Part shown: piece after piece, positions 8,526-18,570 of the stretch
Layout: each line of letters opens with the position of its first letter
How positions within the stretch are numbered: the stretch's first letter is position 1
NCBI GenBank assembly: GCA_963718635.1
Contig: OY970367.1
Location: 6,076,001 to 6,140,000, forward strand
Origin: JAIOQJ01 sp963718635
GTDB lineage: Bacteria; Planctomycetota; Planctomycetia; Gemmatales; Gemmataceae
Length of the DNA stretch: 64,000 nucleotides
Direction of reading: 5' to 3'
The notes under the pieces: model-generated
Told to the model about the DNA's origin: nothing
Databases searched by the model: none
Seen by the model: only the letters and a program-made list of their open reading frames with translations
Made by a program: the position numbers and the translations under genes

Positions 8526-8894
8526 ATGGCTCGTTGCGATGAAGGTTATCGATGTCAGGTCTGCGGTCGCGATGTGGAAAACATCGCCGACTCCGCTCTT
8601 TATTTGCGCTACGTTTTAGGAGAAGTGATTCTCGATCGGCTCCACTTGCAGCCGGAATGCCACATCCGTTGCCATCCCGAAATGGCGCAGTTTATCCTAG
8701 ACTCCCGCTTTGAGCCTGTGATATGTTTAGGCGGGTTCGCTAAAGAACACCTCGACGGCGCCTTTGTAGCAGCGGAAGAGAAACGCGTGACGCAAGCTTG
8801 GAGACGACTTCAGGCGATACCAACGCTTGGCTTAACTTTGGCGGAGTATCCCATCGCAGTCACACCAGTGACGCGGATGGAAGAAGGCGAATAA
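8526..8894 (+). CDS. conserved small protein with CxxC and paired Cys/His
   Basis: The family is not recognised with certainty. The 122-residue product opens with YRCQVCGRDVENIADSALY, a CxxC knuckle, and has a second cluster PECHIRCHPEMAQ, so a zinc site built from C-x2-C and C-x-x-x-C-H is plausible. No signal peptide is seen, so it is probably cytoplasmic. It is divergently transcribed from der across 78 bases. No convincing ribosome binding site precedes the ATG. Confidence 0.6.
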   Translation: MARCDEGYRCQVCGRDVENIADSALYLRYVLGEVILDRLHLQPECHIRCHPEMAQFILDSRFEPVICLGGFAKEHLDGAFVAAEEKRVTQAWRRLQAIPTLGLTLAEYPIAVTPVTRMEEGE

Positions 8895-8935
8895 GCGCGT
8901 CCGCAACAGGGAGTTGATTCGAAGCGACTTAGCAT

Positions 8936-10315
8936 TTAAGCGGCCATCGCCAAAGGCGGCTCGACCTTTACCTCAGCTTCAATCTCCGTTTCCGCTTCCG
9001 GGGGACGAGCTCGCAATTGCACTAGCGTAGCGCCCCAGAGCAGCAGGCAGCCAAAAAGCGGGAAGCCCATCTCGCGACGTTGTTCCCAAAGAGGAATATG
9101 AGGCAGCGTAAACAAGACGCCGGCTAACACCAACAGGACTGCCGTCTGCCGGCTCATTTCCATCTGGCGTCTGGAACAGATGACAGATGACGCAACGAGC
9201 CCCATCACCAACGGCTCCGTCAGACAAAAATAATGCGTGTGCGAAACCGGCGTGGCGATGGCCATGATGGTCATCAGGCCGCCGATGAACATTAGCAGCC
9301 GAATCGGTTCATCGTTGCGTTTCCAACCGTAGGCGAGAAGCAGTAGCCCGGTTAGCAAGCCGCAGATGGCGATGTGAGCGAGCTTAGTTGCTGAATCAGC
9401 TTTATTCGGACGGGTCTTGGCGTCCCAGTTGCGATAGTAATGAATGGTCGCTTGGATGGATTGATTGTCCGTGGCGGTCATCTCCATCATTTCTTTATCG
9501 CGGGTCGATTCGTTAGCCAGTCCGAGGCCTGGCGCCATCACTTCCATGAAGAGTCGTTCGTGAACTCGCACCGCGCCGGCCACGCCCCAAACCATCGATG
9601 GAATAAATCCGAGACCGATCACCAGCCCCGCGCCAACACCGGTTAATGTTCGCCGGTCGCGACGCCACAACGGAAGCAGCAGCAGGAAAGCGGGAAAGAT
9701 TTTCAGACAAATCGCCGACGCCAGCCAAAGACCTGCGCCAAATCGCTTCCCGCGCACCATCGCAAGAAACATGCCGGCAATCATGGCGACCACGATGCCA
9801 TTCACCTGTCCGCGCTGGAGCGTTCCTCCGATCGGCGCCAGACAAATGAAGATGGGAAGCATTCGGATGCCCCACCAACCCCGGCTATATTTGATCGAAG
9901 GAAGCACGCCCGATTCTTCGAGCGCCAATGCGAACCAGTGGACTGCCAGGAACACGAGCGCTGCGGAAAAGATGTACCAAAGCGCCACCGTCACCGGGTA
10001 AGGCAGCATCCAGTCTCGGGGTTCGCCATGCGGCGCATCGGCCAGCGGTGTCATCAAGATGGCGAAGACAGGCGGGTAGGCGTAATGCCATTTGTTGTCG
10101 TCGACGATTTCGTAAATGTCCGCATCAGCCCGCACCGCCCAGCCTGCCCGCAAGTAGCAGCCCAGGTCGGTCTTGCGTGTCGAGATAAATGCGGACCGTA
10201 TTTCAACCAGCACGCCGAAGCTAACAACGATCAGCAGGAAGGCAATCAGCAGTCCCTTCTCATAACGGCGCAGCGATTGCCGAGCCGGATCAGTTGAAAG
10301 CACAGGTGCGGCCAT
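8936..10315 (-). CDS. GT87-family (DUF2029) integral membrane glycosyltransferase
   Basis: The 459-residue polytopic membrane protein begins with a hydrophobic helix at about residues 23-42. The family features are TDLGCYLRAGWAVRADADIYE after helix 1, with an Asp that is catalytic in GT-C enzymes, then YAYPPVFAILMTPLA and QRGQVNGIVVAMIAG. GT87 members are polyprenyl-phosphate-mannose-dependent mannosyltransferases related to mycobacterial PimE. The tail is Glu-rich. A second GT87 gene lies at 37279. Acceptor unknown. Confidence 0.82.
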   Translation of the reverse strand: MAAPVLSTDPARQSLRRYEKGLLIAFLLIVVSFGVLVEIRSAFISTRKTDLGCYLRAGWAVRADADIYEIVDDNKWHYAYPPVFAILMTPLADAPHGEPRDWMLPYPVTVALWYIFSAALVFLAVHWFALALEESGVLPSIKYSRGWWGIRMLPIFICLAPIGGTLQRGQVNGIVVAMIAGMFLAMVRGKRFGAGLWLASAICLKIFPAFLLLLPLWRRDRRTLTGVGAGLVIGLGFIPSMVWGVAGAVRVHERLFMEVMAPGLGLANESTRDKEMMEMTATDNQSIQATIHYYRNWDAKTRPNKADSATKLAHIAICGLLTGLLLLAYGWKRNDEPIRLLMFIGGLMTIMAIATPVSHTHYFCLTEPLVMGLVASSVICSRRQMEMSRQTAVLLVLAGVLFTLPHIPLWEQRREMGFPLFGCLLLWGATLVQLRARPPEAETEIEAEVKVEPPLAMAA

Positions 10316-10427
10316 TAGAATCTCAGGAAGCGTTCACGAAAATCGACGCTTCTTCAATATCGGCATTTGGCAGGCGGTGCGCCAGTTAAATCGATCGAAG
10401 AGCCGTGCCGCAACAGAAATGCTAGAT

Positions 10428-10479
10428 CTCGCCTTTCCCGCCCTTCCCCTAAGAACTGGGGGAGGATGGGAAGGGCGAG
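10428..10479. repeat. CTCGCC...GGGCGAG inverted repeat
   Basis: Arms of about 22 bases at 10428-10449 and 10458-10479 pair imperfectly and enclose an 8-base loop. Sequence style resembles the C/G-run element at 28767-28909. It lies in the 269-base gap upstream of the caspase-SEL1 gene; nothing else is evident there. Confidence 0.6.
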
Positions 10480-10584
10480 TTGCCTCTCGCTCAGAATCGA
10501 CTGGCGCGCCCTTAGAGCGCGATCCCAACCTTGAAAACTTTCGCCGTACCCAATCGGCGATGCTTCTATTGTTCGGAGACTCAA

Positions 10585-12428
10585 ATGCATCACGTTGGTA
10601 AATTAGCACTTATTGTTTGCCTATTTCTTGCATCCAACGCTCTCGCCGACGGCAAGCGCTACGCTCTTCTTATCGGCATCAACCAGTATGACAGCGAAAG
10701 TCTAACGCAACTCAAATTTGCCGAGAATGATATAGACGGGCTGGCCAAAGGTTTCGAAGCGGCAAGCTACAAAGTGAAGCTGCTTACCGTTAGTTCCGGG
10801 ACCAAGGATAATGCGCTTCAACCAACGCGGGCGAACATTTCGCGGACGTTCAAGGAACTTGCCAAAGGTTGCGCAAAAGAGGATACATTGCTCTTTGCCT
10901 TTGCGGGTCATGGCATTCAATTTGAAGGCAACCCTGCCGCCTTTTTGTGCCCTAAGGATGCAAAGCTGGACGCGAAGTCTCTTGATACGCTTCTATCTTT
11001 AGAGGATGTTTACACCATTTTGAACAGCTGCAACGCGACAGGGAAAATTATGTTGGTCGATGCCGGGCCGCGCGAAAAAGGCGGGGCTGGCGTGACCGGC
11101 GATAAATCGCCGAGTCCGCCGAAAGGTGTAGCGGCGCTTTTCTCCTGCTCCAGCGGAGAACAATCGCTGAGCAATCCAGTTTTAAAGCATGGTCTCTTTT
11201 TCAATAGTGTTAGGCTTGGCTTTGCGCGTGAAGCTTTGAATGGCAATGATGAAATCACCATTGGCTCACTGGCTGACTACGTCGTGCGTGAAGTATCTAA
11301 TAATGCGGCCACCATCGCTAAGGAACTGAAACAGACTCCCTTGTTGCGAGGCGAGGCAGCCGAAAAATCCATCGTGCTGGCACTCCATCCCGATGCGCCC
11401 TCCGATGCGGAATGGAAAGAATACCTCGACACCTGGAACAAGGGACTTGGCACCGAGCCATTTCTAAAGAAATATGGCGCGAAGCGCTTTGCCAGTTGGA
11501 AGAAGGCGGCAGACGCCGGCTCAGCCAAAGGAGCGATGCTTGCGGCCGACTGCTACGAGTTCGGCGCGGGCGTGGAGAAGAATCCGAAAGAGTCGGCCCG
11601 CATGTACGAGTGGAGCGCGCGGAGGGGCAACACGTTTGCCATGGTGGGCATCGGCATCTGTTGCGCCAAAGGCTTTGGCGTGACCGAAGATAAAAAGGAG
11701 GCGGTTCGCTGGTTCCGCAAGAGCGCCGAGGCTCGGCGATGCCGGAGGGATGCAGTCGCTGTCTGGCTGTTTCCTGACCGGAGCCGGCGTTTTCAAGGAT
11801 GAACGCGAGGCTTTCTACTGGAGCAAGAAAAGCGCCTGAATTGGGACATGTCGCGGCCATGTATTCGCTGGCTATGCTCTACCAGGCAGGGCTGGGTGTG
11901 AAGCAGGATTTACGAGAATCGTTTCGATGGTTGCGCAAGTGCGGTGAAGTAGGGTTCAGCCCGGCTTTTGACACTCTGGGCCGGTGCTATCTCATTGGGG
12001 CCGGCGTACGCAAAGACGTCAAAGAAGGCGTGCGCTGGTACCAAAAAGGGGCGGAGCTGAATTCGGCCGACTGCATTCGCAGCTTGGGCGCTTGCTACAT
12101 CTACGGCCTCGGCGTGGATAAAGACGAGAAAGAAGGCCTGCGTCTTTACCGGAAAGCTATCGATCTTGGCGACGCCCGCGCTATGAACGATCTGGGTGAG
12201 TGCTATTTGAGCGGCGAAGGAGTCGAACTCGACAACGACGAGGCCTTTCGGTGGTTTCGCAAAAGCGCGGACCTGGGCGACAGCGCCGGCATGCTCAATG
12301 CCGGCAAATGTTATCTCGATGGCATCGGTACGTCAAAAAATATCAAAGAAGCCACGAAATGGCTCGGCAAGGCGGCCGACAAGGGCCACCCGGAAGCCAA
12401 ACAAATACTCAAAGGGTTAGACGATTAG
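10585..12428 (+). CDS. secreted caspase-like (C14) protein with SEL1 repeats, frameshifted
   Basis: GGAG precedes ATG 10585. A signal peptide (residues 1-21, ending SNALADG) is followed by a caspase p20 domain: YALLIGINQYDS, then the catalytic-type His in FAFAGHGIQ. The position where family members have DAC-R reads VDAGPREK, so the catalytic Cys is missing. PKGVAALFSCSSGEQS closes the domain. From about residue 310 there are SEL1 repeats (AMLAADCYEFGAGVEKN and many more). One extra base near 11731 and another at 11837 shift the frame; the repeat array continues through both, so this is one gene. Likely a periplasmic scaffold or pseudoprotease; it may also be decaying. Confidence 0.8.
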
Positions 12429-12497
12429 TATCCGCGCGATAATAAGTTGCTTAATCGCGCTTGAGTTAAGAGTTCAACTTATTTAAAGCAATCTTTA

Positions 12498-12599
12498 ACC
12501 ATAGAGACGCAGAGGCACAGAGAAGCAAAAGACATTTAAGTATCTAACACAATAAAAAGAGATTGTTGGTTCTTCTCCGTGCCTGGGCGTCTCTGTGGT
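12498..12599. repeat. GAGACGCAGAGGCAC inverted-repeat element
   Basis: ACCATAGAGACGCAGAGGCA at 12498 pairs with TGCCTGGGCGTCTCTGTGGT ending at 12599, with arms of about 28 bases and roughly 4 mismatches, around an AT-rich centre. It fills most of the gap between the caspase-SEL1 gene and the convergent carbonic anhydrase gene, so it could act as a two-way terminator. Confidence 0.75.
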
Positions 12600-12690
12600 G
12601 AACGGTCTTGTTAAACATCAAGCCGATGACCACAGTGACGTTGTGTCCGCGAGCGCTTATGTAAGACGCTGGCAAGAACATGACAAATTC

Positions 12691-13359
12691 TCAGATGACG
12701 CTCGTGGTTCGTCGCCGTACAGTCGGTTCCATTGGCGGGTTATACTCGGCAAGTTTTATGAACTGGGCATTGTCCACGTCGTAAGCGAATACTTCGCCGC
12801 TTTCGATTTTGTAGACCCATCCGTGCAAGTGCAGATCGCCCCGCACCAGACGTGAGCCGACGGCAGGAAGCGTTCGGAGGTTCTCGAGTTGCACAAGGAC
12901 GTTTTCTTCAACAGTGGCAGTGAGCAAAAGCTCTCCTTCCAGATGGCCGTAATTCTCTCGCATGATGCGACGGGTCATCTCGGCATGAGATAACCATGAG
13001 GCAACCGCAGGAAGTGAACTGACAAGCTCGGGTTTCATCAAGCCCTGCATTGCCCCGCAGTGTGAATGACCGCAGATGATGATGTCCTTGACGCCCAGAG
13101 CGGCTACGGCGAACTCGATGGTCGCCGCCTCACCGCCGTTGGCGGCGCCGTGAGCCGGGACAATATTCCCCGCATTTCGAAGAATAAACAAATCACCCGG
13201 CTTAGATTGTGTTAATAGGCTGGGATCGATTCGGGAATCGGAACAGGTGATGAACAAGGTTTCGGGGTTCTGCCCCTTTGCCAACTGCTCAAACAGCCCT
13301 TGTAGCGGCAGAAAACCCTTTCCCTGGAATTGGTGAATTCCTTGAATCAACTTTTGCAT
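12691..13359 (-). CDS. can: beta-class carbonic anhydrase
   Basis: The enzyme interconverts CO2 and bicarbonate in the cytoplasm. The zinc ligands and the Asp-Arg dyad are visible: Cys39-x-Asp41-x-Arg43 in TCSDSR, and His98-x2-Cys101 in CGHSHCGAM. Length 222 residues is normal. The C-terminal part (VRGDLHLHGWVYKIESGEV) matches the family. It lies 57 bases downstream of an ArsR-type regulator on the same strand and is probably co-transcribed with it. Confidence 0.94.
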   Translation of the reverse strand: MQKLIQGIHQFQGKGFLPLQGLFEQLAKGQNPETLFITCSDSRIDPSLLTQSKPGDLFILRNAGNIVPAHGAANGGEAATIEFAVAALGVKDIIICGHSHCGAMQGLMKPELVSSLPAVASWLSHAEMTRRIMRENYGHLEGELLLTATVEENVLVQLENLRTLPAVGSRLVRGDLHLHGWVYKIESGEVFAYDVDNAQFIKLAEYNPPMEPTVRRRTTSVI

Positions 13360-13416
13360 GGCTTCTCGTTACCTTTCCGGAAAGAGGGATGAACGGAGTA
13401 CGATCGGGAGCGAACT

Positions 13417-13770
13417 TCATTTTGAAGTCCAATTCTTGCGCGTTTTGTCAATTGCCTTACGAAGTTCTGCTGCAGCGGCCGATCCTTGTTCCAAGAACCG
13501 CGTTGCCTCCATCACCCAAGAGGCAATTTCAGGCTGGAGCATCTGGTAGAAAACACGACGCCCTTCCCGGCGTTCCGAAACAAGCCGGTGAGAGCGCAGC
13601 ACCATGAGGTGTTGCGATACACCCGAGTGACTAATGCCCAAAGCCTCTTGCAATGAGTTGACATCACGTTCCGCATCGCGCAACTCCTCAATGATGCGGA
13701 TACGGTGGGGATGCGAAAGGACGCTCATGAAGTCCGCGAGTTCCTTGGCTACTAATACGCGGTGCGGCAT
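13417..13770 (-). CDS. ArsR-family winged-helix transcriptional regulator
   Basis: The 117-residue protein has the ArsR fold: LSHPHRIRIIEELRDAERDV, the recognition helix GISHSGVSQHLMVLRS, and the wing VSERREGRRVFYQM. It contains no cysteine, so it cannot be a thiol- or persulfide-based sensor, and the classical metal-site Cys is absent; another effector must be sensed if any. It precedes carbonic anhydrase by 57 bases. A 16-base palindrome 23 bases before its ATG suggests autoregulation. Confidence 0.85.
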   Translation of the reverse strand: MPHRVLVAKELADFMSVLSHPHRIRIIEELRDAERDVNSLQEALGISHSGVSQHLMVLRSHRLVSERREGRRVFYQMLQPEIASWVMEATRFLEQGSAAAAELRKAIDKTRKNWTSK

Positions 13771-13792
13771 GTCGCAACCCTCGTGTTATCGT

Positions 13793-13808
13793 ATTCAAAC
13801 ATTTGAAT
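13793..13808 (-). promoter_or_regulatory. probable ArsR operator overlapping a promoter
   Basis: ATTCAAACATTTGAAT is ATTC-N8-GAAT with 6-base perfect arms, the spacing described for BigR/SqrR-type ArsR operators. On the minus strand a TTGACA (13821-13826 complement) lies just upstream, and the palindrome falls across the expected -10 region, so a bound repressor would block transcription of the arsR-can unit. Confidence 0.6.
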
Positions 13809-14027
13809 GTTATGGAATAATGTCAATTCGTCAAGTCTTCAGCATTCGAGCCTGTAGGCGCACCTCGTCAAAACGAAGTCCCTGAAAGAACCGAAGGGCT
13901 AGTGTGACTTCCAATCGGATTAAGATAACTTCGTCTGTCAAAAGACATCAGCTCCCCGCTTTTATGAAGTATAATGGGACAGGGCAGCTAGAAATCGCGT
14001 GTTGGCTTATCCGAAAAGGCCATTGAA

Positions 14028-15170
14028 ATGGGCAAACTGCAACGAAACTTCTTGATCTTTGCTTGTCTTTTCTTGGGCGCCATCGGCGGCTTCATGCTGC
14101 ATGAGCGCACTCAATTGCAGGCGCAGCCAGCGCTTCAACAGGCGCCTGCGATTCCGCGCGAGCTCACGTCTTATCGCGATATCGTAAAGCAAGCGGCGCC
14201 CGCCGTGGTTAGCATCGAGGCCAAAGCAAAGGCACGGCAACCCGTTCGACCCAACGTAATGTTCCTCGACGAGTCACTGCCGGAGAACACCGCTAGGATG
14301 CAAGGGGCTAAGACGGACGTTCTGCTCGGTTTTGGCTCGGGCGTGATCGTCGATCCCAAGGGCGTAATTCTCACTAATTTTCATGTCGTCGATGGAGCCG
14401 ATTCGTTGGAAGTGCGGCTGCCCGATGGCCGTAAATTCACGGCAAAAGATTGGCGCGCGGATCGCAAAACTGACTTGGCTATCATTCGCGTTGAAAGCGA
14501 TAAGCCGCTACCCTTCCTGCCGTTTGGTGACAGCGATTTAATGGAAGTAGGCGACCGCGTGTTGGCGATCGGTGCTCCATTCGGGCTCACCGGCTCCGTC
14601 ACGCACGGGATTATCAGTGCTAAGAGCCGAAATATCCGGTTGAATCAGTACGAAGATTTTTTGCAGACCGATGCGGCTATTAATCCAGGCAACAGCGGTG
14701 GGCCGCTCATCAGCTTGGATGGCAAGATCATCGGGCTCAACTCAGCAATCAAGAGCAAGACAGGCGGCTTCCAAGGCGTAGGCCTAGCCATCAGCAGCAA
14801 TCTGGCGAAGACAATTATGGGGCAATTACTTAAAGAAGGTTCGGTAAAGCGCGGCTATCTCGGCGTGCAGATCCGCGATGTTGACGCGGAACTTGCCGCC
14901 AAATTGGGGATCAAGGAAAACGCCGGCGTGTTGATTACCCGCATCTTCGAGCCCTCACCCGCTTCAAAAGCGGGGCTAAAGCTGAACGACCTTGTTGTCT
15001 CGATTGCAGGTAAGCCAGTTCGCGATGGCATCGAACTGCAAAAGGTTGTCTCGTCGTTGACGCTGAATCAGCCAGCGGATGTCATTCTCACACGCGATGG
15101 TCGTTCACTCCAGTTGAAGCTGACAGTCGAAGAACAACCTGAAGAGTTCGGCGCTAACATCCGCAAGTGA
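14028..15170 (+). CDS. HtrA/DegP-type periplasmic serine protease with one PDZ domain
   Basis: It is a quality-control protease outside the cytoplasmic membrane. A hydrophobic N-terminal segment (residues 8-24) acts as signal or anchor. The trypsin-like triad is His119 (TNFHVV), Asp149 (KTDLA) and Ser223 (PGNSGGP). A single PDZ domain occupies about residues 275-365 (GYLGVQIRDVDAELA, AGLKLNDLVVSIAGKPV). Length of 380 residues and one PDZ fit the DegS/HtrA-like branch. It is convergent with the aminotransferase gene. Confidence 0.92.
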   Translation: MGKLQRNFLIFACLFLGAIGGFMLHERTQLQAQPALQQAPAIPRELTSYRDIVKQAAPAVVSIEAKAKARQPVRPNVMFLDESLPENTARMQGAKTDVLLGFGSGVIVDPKGVILTNFHVVDGADSLEVRLPDGRKFTAKDWRADRKTDLAIIRVESDKPLPFLPFGDSDLMEVGDRVLAIGAPFGLTGSVTHGIISAKSRNIRLNQYEDFLQTDAAINPGNSGGPLISLDGKIIGLNSAIKSKTGGFQGVGLAISSNLAKTIMGQLLKEGSVKRGYLGVQIRDVDAELAAKLGIKENAGVLITRIFEPSPASKAGLKLNDLVVSIAGKPVRDGIELQKVVSSLTLNQPADVILTRDGRSLQLKLTVEEQPEEFGANIRK

Positions 15171-15178
15171 AATCTTAA

Positions 15179-16544
15179 TCAAACAACGTATTCCGAATAA
15201 AGCGAAGAGTGGCAGCTATCCCATTCTCCGAGAACCTCATCGAGAATGCGCAGGCACGTTTGCACCTCGGCTGCCGTGATGCAGAGTGGTGGACAGAAGC
15301 GAATAGCTGACTCGCCGCAGCCGAGCAACAATAGGCCATGCTGGAAGGCGGCTTGAATGATTTGTTCGCGGCGAAGGGGATCGTAGCCGCGATCTGCATC
15401 TTCGTTCAGGACATCCACGGCGGTCATGAGCCCTAAGCCGCGAACGTTGCCTAGAAACGTATGCTTGCGACATAACTGATCGAGCCCTGCGCGAAGTTGG
15501 TGACCGCGTGCGTTCGCGTTGGCTATGTATTCACGTTCGAGCAGGTCGATCGTGGCCAAGGATGCTCGGCAGGAAACCGGGTTGCCGCCAAACGTGCTGG
15601 CATGGCTGCCCGGCGGCCAGTTCATTACATCCGCCTTGGCGATCATGGCGCCGAGCGGCAGGCCGCTGGCGATCCCTTTGGCCAAACAAATAATGTCTGG
15701 CTCGATGCCCCAATGTTCAATCGCGAACATTTTGCCGGTTCGACCCATGCCCGATTGCACTTCGTCGACGACCATCAAAATGCCGTGCCGGTCGCATAGC
15801 TCGCGAAGGGCTTCGAGAAACCCCGGCGGCGCCACGCGATAGCCTCCTTCGCCCTGGATGGCTTCGACAAAGATCGCGGCTACTTCATCGGGCGGCGCGA
15901 TACGGTGGAAGAGCGAGTCTTCGATCTCTTTTAAGCAGTGGCAACTCACATCCATCGGCGCAGCCGGCGCAATTGCGCGGAAACTCGATGTGATGAATGT
16001 CCGGCACCAACGGCGAAAAGCCACGGCGATGAACGAGCTTCGATCCCGATAGAGACATGGCCCCATACGTGCGCCCATGAAACGCCCCGAAGAAGGCGAT
16101 CACCCGGCTGCGATCAGTGTGCCAGCGCGCCAGTTTCAGCGCCGCTTCGATCGCTTCCGCACCGCTGTTGGTGAAGAACACCCGCTTTGGCGATGGCCCG
16201 GGGGCGAGCTCCGCTAACTTCTGCGCGAGGTCAATCTCCGGCGTGTAATAAAAATCCGTGCCGGACATATGAATGAGCTTGGCCGCCTGATCTTGAATCG
16301 CAGCCACGATTTCCGGGTGGCAGTGCCCGGTGGCGTTGACCGCGATGCCGGCGGTGAAATCGAGGAACAAGTTGCCATCGACATCTTCGATGACCGCGCC
16401 GCTGCCGCGCTCGACAACTAGTGGATAAGCGCGCGTATACGAAGGAGAGACAACGAGTTCATCGCGGCTGAGCAACGCGCTCGCCTTTGGCCCTGGCAGG
16501 GCTGTGCGAATGTCCGGAACGATTCGGTCGTTGAAATGCCACAT
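15179..16544 (-). CDS. class III PLP-dependent aminotransferase, frameshifted
   Basis: The enzyme transfers an omega- or alpha-amino group (GabT/ArgD-like family); exact substrate is not decidable. ATG at 16544 (MWHFNDRIVPDI) has GAGGG upstream; a longer frame reaches 16631. The N-terminal part has FLDFTAGIAVNATGHCHPEI and FTNSGAEAIEAALKLAR (PLP phosphate site). The frame breaks at 15929-15932, where a run of four T (A on the coding strand) appears to have one base too many, and resumes as KEIEDSLFHRIAPPDEV. The C-terminal part has VVDEVQSGMGRTGK and the PLP-lysine motif CLAKGIASGLPLGAM. Confidence 0.88.
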
Positions 16545-16754
16545 GAGAATTGCCCTCGACGGGGGCGGAGAGTCTTTGCGATTCAAGTTGAGAAGGGGGC
16601 CAACCGAATCACTGCGAACCGCAGGAGTCACGTGTATTCTACACGACCTTTTGATTTGATGCGCTTGAAGTTGAGCGCCGAAGCGTTAAAATCCGTGCAA
16701 TTTTGGGTCATCAGGGGAATCAATACCATTATTGACCAAAACGAAGAATTGTCG

Positions 16755-16820
16755 CGCAAAGCCGCAAAGACGCCCAAGGAATAATAAGAACCACTTTTGG
16801 TGTCTTCTTTGCGGCTTTGC
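16755..16820. repeat. GCAAAGCCGCAAAGA inverted-repeat element
   Basis: GCAAAGCCGCAAAGACGCC at 16755 pairs with GGTGTCTTCTTTGCGGCTTT ending near 16820 around an AT-rich loop. It lies in the 395-base gap between the pyrophosphorylase gene and the aminotransferase start. Confidence 0.7.
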
Positions 16821-16877
16821 ACGAGATCGTTTTTGATTTGTTTGCTCACAATATAGCGGCCCGAAGCGAACTTTTCG

Positions 16878-16939
16878 GTCGAATGTACTCTACACACTCC
16901 GTGCGAAGAAGCCTTCACGCGGAGCGTGAACAGTACACA
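16878..16939. repeat. decayed copy of the CACGCGGAGCGTGAA element
   Basis: TACTCTACACACTCCGTGCG and CACGCGGAGCGTGAACAGTA form imperfect arms. A perfect copy of this family is at 49548-49601. It ends one base before the pyrophosphorylase stop. Confidence 0.6.
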
Positions 16940-18365
16940 CTATTCAAAATACGTCGGGCGCTCGATCGCCTCAATCAGTCCCACTCGCGCAGCAAACGCG
17001 GCGGCATCGAGCGCCAAACAGAGGCGAAATTTCCACCGGCACTGTCACGTTTCCTTCTGTGTCGCGCGGAACTTCGGCACCGGCTGCTTGCAGCCAAGTT
17101 GCCGCGAGATTGATTAAATCGCGCCGGCAGGATGCCGGCGAATCGACGCCCTCCGCATTCTTGATTGGCGAGAATTCTTCGGACCGAGGCGACTCGACCA
17201 CAAGCGAACGGTCGGCCAACGGCAGCGCGTCGAAGATGAAGAGCTCGAACTTCAGCGCGTTCTCTGTTGTTGGCTGAACCGGCTTTCCCGACGCGTCAAT
17301 GCAGGGGACTTTCTTACGCGCGAGGTGAAACGGTAGGCGCAACGCGCCTTGCGTGATGCGCTTCAGAAACGCTACGTCAAAGATGTGGATAGCGGGGCTG
17401 CCCGCGCGGTGGAGCAACTTGCCCGTGCTATCAGTGGCGTTCAGCAGCGATTCGGGCATGTCGGAGTATTCAATAATTGTGCAACGTCCATCCACCTGCG
17501 AAAGGACGCCCATTTTCTCTTTCGGATAGGCTTTAACGATCGCCTTCGAGGACACTTCCGACTTGGTGAGGTGGTGCCGTCCGAGAAAAGCCGGGTCAGC
17601 GATTTTGACGAGCGGGTTATCCACTTGCAAATAAAAGATGTTTTGGATGCCTCGGCTGCTCATGGCATTGAGCAGGCCGGAATCCGCGAGGGCGGTCAGC
17701 GTACCACCATGGCCATTAGGGCTGGAGAAGAGCACGCCGGGTTTTTCAAGGAGCAGCCGGCCCGTGGCCAAATCCACCGCCGGCATGGTCCCCTGCCGGA
17801 AGAAAAAGACTTCGCTTTTCGGCAGGCCGAAGTATTTATTCGCTTCGAAATAGGAGACGGTATCGTCATGCGTGGCATGGCTGGTCATAATCAAAAACGG
17901 GACCGGCTTGCCATAGCGCTCGCTCGTTGCACGGACTTTCTCAGCGTGGATCTGGAATAGGCTTTTGGTCGAGATCGGCCCGATGGAGAACATTCCCTTT
18001 GGCTTGTCGAAGCCAAGCCGTGTGCCCTGGCCTCCGGCCACCAGCAAGACGGCAACTGCTCCGGCGGCTAACATTCGTTCGCCGGTTTGCCGGTCTTCAG
18101 CCGTTAGCGCATCATAAGCCACCATCGGCGCCGGCTGAATGCGGCTCGCATCGGGTATCACCTGAGGCCGGTCGCGCGTCTCGTAGAGTGCGCGAATCTC
18201 CGTCAGGTCGATACTCTCGATTTGTGCAATCAAGGATTGCCGCTCGACGGCCGAAAGTTCATTCCAGCCGAATAGCAAGTGTTCCTGGCCCAGGCTTCGC
18301 AAACCCTCGTCGAGTTCGGATGAAACATCGCTCAATGGTATTCCCCATACATGAACCGTCGGCAT
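16940..18365 (-). CDS. UDPGP-family UDP-N-acetylhexosamine pyrophosphorylase-like enzyme, frameshifted near the end
   Basis: The protein is of the eukaryotic UAP/UDPGP type rather than the bacterial GlmU type. It has LLVAGGQGTRLGFDKPKGMF (nucleotide loop, consensus G-x-G-T-R-L-G) and VDNPLVKIADP, close to the UAP1 motif VDN-x-L-x-K-x-ADP. Expected product is UDP-GlcNAc or a similar UDP-sugar for envelope glycans. ATG 18365 (MPTVHVWG) is preferred over an upstream TTG at 18392. After EISPLF one extra base near 17013 shifts the frame; the corrected frame reads ALDAAAFAARVGLIEAIE and stops at 16940. Confidence 0.82.
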
Positions 18366-18570
18366 TTGGGCACGCCTTCCCGCTAACTGCAATTTATGGA
18401 AAGCGACGAAAGCCGTCGCTTACGCTTCCGGCGCTGTTCCGAAGTAAACATCAAACTCTTTCGAAAAATTCAAATGAACGATTGACCGGAACCTTCACCG
18501 GTCGTTAGAGTTAATAGATCGTTTGCTACGGCACGATCACGTTCCACCTCATACCAAGCACGAGGACTTC

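Noticed and set aside
13417..13770. Persulfide sensor (BigR/SqrR) identity for the ArsR protein
   Set aside because: The operator spacing fits, but the protein has no cysteine, which that sensing mechanism requires.
17349..17960. 203-codon frame on the plus strand
   Set aside because: Antisense to the UDP-sugar pyrophosphorylase gene and without any family pattern.
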